Part shown: positions 62,410-64,000 of the stretch, in pieces
How the letters are laid out: every line of letters begins with the position of its first letter
How positions within the stretch are numbered: the first letter of the stretch is position 1
Assembly: GCF_007830175.1 (NCBI RefSeq)
Contig: NZ_VLKH01000004.1
Location: forward strand, 1 to 64,000
Direction of reading: 5' to 3'
From: Sedimentibacter saalensis
GTDB taxonomy: Bacteria; Bacillota; Clostridia; Tissierellales; Sedimentibacteraceae
DNA length: 64,000 nt
Made by a program: the position numbers and the translations under genes
Notes under the pieces: model-generated
The model's input: only the letters and a program-made list of their open reading frames with translations
Databases searched by the model: none
What the model was told of the DNA's origin: nothing

Positions 62410-63621
62410 TTACGTTTCACTTTTATTTAATTTAAAACTATCTATTTTACCCTCAAATATCCACTGAAAAGGAAATGAAAAATGTATCTGTTGAAAAATA
62501 GGACTTTCCATATGTTCTAAGATTACTGCAGTAAGTCTAATCGGATATGTATAGTCCACTCCTGTAGCACTTTCCTTTAATGCATAGGCTATACTTCTAT
62601 GTATAACGAATAGTTTTTCTTCAGATGTAATATCTGATTGAAGCAAATTTCCAAGTTCACCTAAAATTTTTTCATAAAGTTCTTCCTCTGTTACGGTTTG
62701 CTTCAATTTACCGCAAGCTGTAACCCAAGTAACTTTGTTATGTTTTGAAACAATAGCATGTTCTAGATCTAAAGTAAGGATGTAATCGTTATTCACAGCA
62801 AAAAATTCCTTTATTTGGTCTACTCCAATACACCATTGATTTTCTGTTCTAATAATATAAGGATTATTCTCCATAACAAAATATTTACTAATTAATTCTT
62901 TTGAAATATTTTTTTGACCAACTATTTCTTTTTCAAAACTTTTTAATAGTGTTTTTATTTCTATAGTCATCTGATTATTTATGTATTTTTCTACCATTTC
63001 ATTCTGATTATTATAACTCTCAATGCACTCTTTGGAATTCTCAAAACGTTCATCAGGAAAATTTGCCTTTGGAATTGAAAAGTGGATATTTGCAAATTTC
63101 CACTTGCCATCATCTTTTAAGAGAACTCCACTTAATCTAAGTGGCCATAAGTATTCTCTTTTTTTCTCTAATCGTTGGTGATATGCTAGAGCCAATACCC
63201 AATTAATAAAGGTAATTTTTTGCTTTGGCTTAATTTCAGATTCTTCAATTTTGTTTTTAATAAAATTAAGATAACTCTCATATTTCTCTTGTGTATTTTC
63301 AAAAGTGTATTTAACATTACCTGTAGTAGCAACCCAAGCAACTGTATTTTCATTATTAATATATACATTTTCTAAATCTATTTTGATATCACCCCAATAT
63401 TTCCAGTCACCTATAATCAATGATTTTACTTGTTCAAGACCTAAAAATAGTTCGCCTGTTCCAGTACCAAGAACACATGCATCATCTTTAAAAAGTTCCT
63501 CAACAAAAGCATCAACTTTTTCTATGTCTTTCCCAGTATAACCATTCTGAAACTTTCGAAGGATTTTAATAATCTCTGATTTCTCGTCAACTGTTTTTTG
63601 TAATGTATTTTCGTTTTTCAA
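62410..63621 (-). CDS. Protein with tandem SnoaL/NTF2-like domains
   Basis: A 403-residue protein built from two copies of a nuclear-transport-factor-2-like module. The first (about 15-195) has VLGTGTGELFLGLEQVKSLI, TVAWVATTGNVKYTF and WPLRLSGVLL. The second (about 230-395) has QWCIGVDQIKEFF, KVTWVTACGKLKQTV and YPIRLTAVIL. The two halves are clearly duplicated. The start is TTG with AAGGGGG. There is no signal peptide and the ligand is unknown. Confidence 0.75.
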   Translation of the reverse strand: MKNENTLQKTVDEKSEIIKILRKFQNGYTGKDIEKVDAFVEELFKDDACVLGTGTGELFLGLEQVKSLIIGDWKYWGDIKIDLENVYINNENTVAWVATTGNVKYTFENTQEKYESYLNFIKNKIEESEIKPKQKITFINWVLALAYHQRLEKKREYLWPLRLSGVLLKDDGKWKFANIHFSIPKANFPDERFENSKECIESYNNQNEMVEKYINNQMTIEIKTLLKSFEKEIVGQKNISKELISKYFVMENNPYIIRTENQWCIGVDQIKEFFAVNNDYILTLDLEHAIVSKHNKVTWVTACGKLKQTVTEEELYEKILGELGNLLQSDITSEEKLFVIHRSIAYALKESATGVDYTYPIRLTAVILEHMESPIFQQIHFSFPFQWIFEGKIDSFKLNKSET

Positions 63622-63708
63622 AGTTATTCCCCCTTACCCTAATTTTCATTCCTCAAATAATCAAATAAAACAAGTTTTGTTTAACGGTAATTAGTCTTCT
63701 TCTACTAT

Positions 63709-63735
63709 TTTCGATGCTATTTAATAGCATCGAAA
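63709..63735. other. Strong hairpin upstream of the tandem NTF2-like gene
   Basis: A perfect 11-bp stem, TTTCGATGCTA-TTTAA-TAGCATCGAAA, without a clear T run on either strand. It may be a terminator for the decayed gene upstream or an RNA structure. Confidence 0.5.
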
Positions 63736-63781
63736 CATGATTGTAAACAAAGAGTATTCTCATTCTTTCAACTCTTCAAAT

Positions 63782-63999
63782 TGGAATTTAACTATGATCA
63801 AAATTAAAAATCAATGTATTCTACTTGATTTACATGTTGTTTTATTAAGTCGAACAAATAAATTTTTAGCCACGAATTCAGCTTTAGGGAGATTCAAAGC
63901 AAGCATTTCGTTAATCGTAAAAGCTGCTTCATGTGAAATTACTTTACACTCTATATTAAACACATTTAAAAGATTTATTATTTCTTGTTTACTTTCCAT
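63782..63999 (-). pseudogene. Decayed ProX/YbaK-type aminoacyl-tRNA deacylase
   Basis: The ATG at 63999 opens a 62-codon frame. Its first 48 residues (QEIINLLNVFNIECKVISHEAAFTINEM... then AKNLFVR) match the N-terminus of ProX/YbaK proteins, which hydrolyse mischarged tRNA. The match then stops and the frame ends at 63811. In the next frame the DNA reads DLIKQHVNQVEYIDF then stop, which resembles a family C-terminus. The core of about 100 residues seems deleted. Confidence 0.65.
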
Positions 64000-64000
64000 T

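Overview
The window reads as a low-GC, spore-forming, strictly anaerobic Firmicute of the Clostridia type. The evidence is an alpha/beta-type small acid-soluble spore protein, a SpoIID-like peptidoglycan-binding protein, S-layer-homology proteins, the yabE/rnmV/rsmA neighbourhood, ornithine-fermentation genes and several ferredoxin-linked oxidoreductases. An amino-acid-fermenting genus such as Sedimentibacter or a relative would fit, but that placement is inference. Nothing here looks like a phage, plasmid or CRISPR locus. One tRNA, tRNA-Pro(GGG), is present.

Layout. 1-3.3 kb (minus strand) holds the end of an ornithine-degradation operon (ord-ortA-ortB) with a sigma-54 promoter, three phased upstream dyads and its own sigma-54-dependent activator. 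3.4-14 kb is mostly housekeeping: luxS, typA, an amidohydrolase, trpS behind a structured leader, a divergent CobS-like membrane protein, an SLH metallopeptidase-like protein, rlmH, an iron alcohol dehydrogenase and a SpoIID/peptidoglycan-binding protein. 14-32 kb is a large tricarboxylate-utilisation locus. On the minus strand it runs lysR-prpF, then prpD-larA-tctCBA-abrB-citCDEF and a citX-gntR fusion. A divergent acn-icd pair lies on the plus strand. Two regulatory signals tie it together: paired TTGTATACAA sites overlapping the start of the prpD promoter, and a T-N11-A palindrome found beside both lysR and prpD.

32.3-38.3 kb is a tungsten/molybdenum-type aldehyde oxidoreductase operon. 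A MoaD-like protein comes first, then a probable Moco/Tuco riboswitch with a terminator, then a 4Fe-4S subunit, the catalytic subunit and HydC/HydB/NuoG-like NADH-side subunits. Such a complex could couple aldehyde oxidation to NAD and ferredoxin. 38.5-43.3 kb carries asnB, an unusual VLGTGG-repeat protein, an SASP, an LCP protein and a cobalamin adenosyltransferase. 43.3-50.3 kb carries rsmA, rnmV, udk, a G5/3D protein, a pyridoxal kinase-like gene, a MarR regulator and ftsH. 50.6-64 kb carries an IMP dehydrogenase resembling the trichomonad enzyme, a Cys-rich DUF1292 protein, the tRNA, a 922-residue S-layer protein, an EAL/HDOD protein and a run of small enzymes, ending in a decayed ProX/YbaK gene.

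Short GC-rich palindromic elements ending in GTAGGGG/CCCCTAC are scattered in the intergenic DNA at 32.1, 35.2 and 38.3 kb. They form a four-copy 121-bp tandem array at 42.3-42.8 kb, and one copy at 52.2 kb is interrupted by a second 130-bp element with an 8-bp target duplication. Coding starts were moved from the longest open frame to the internal start with the best ribosome-binding site wherever the sequence supported it. Functional calls rest on recognised motifs and gene order; no database search was possible.
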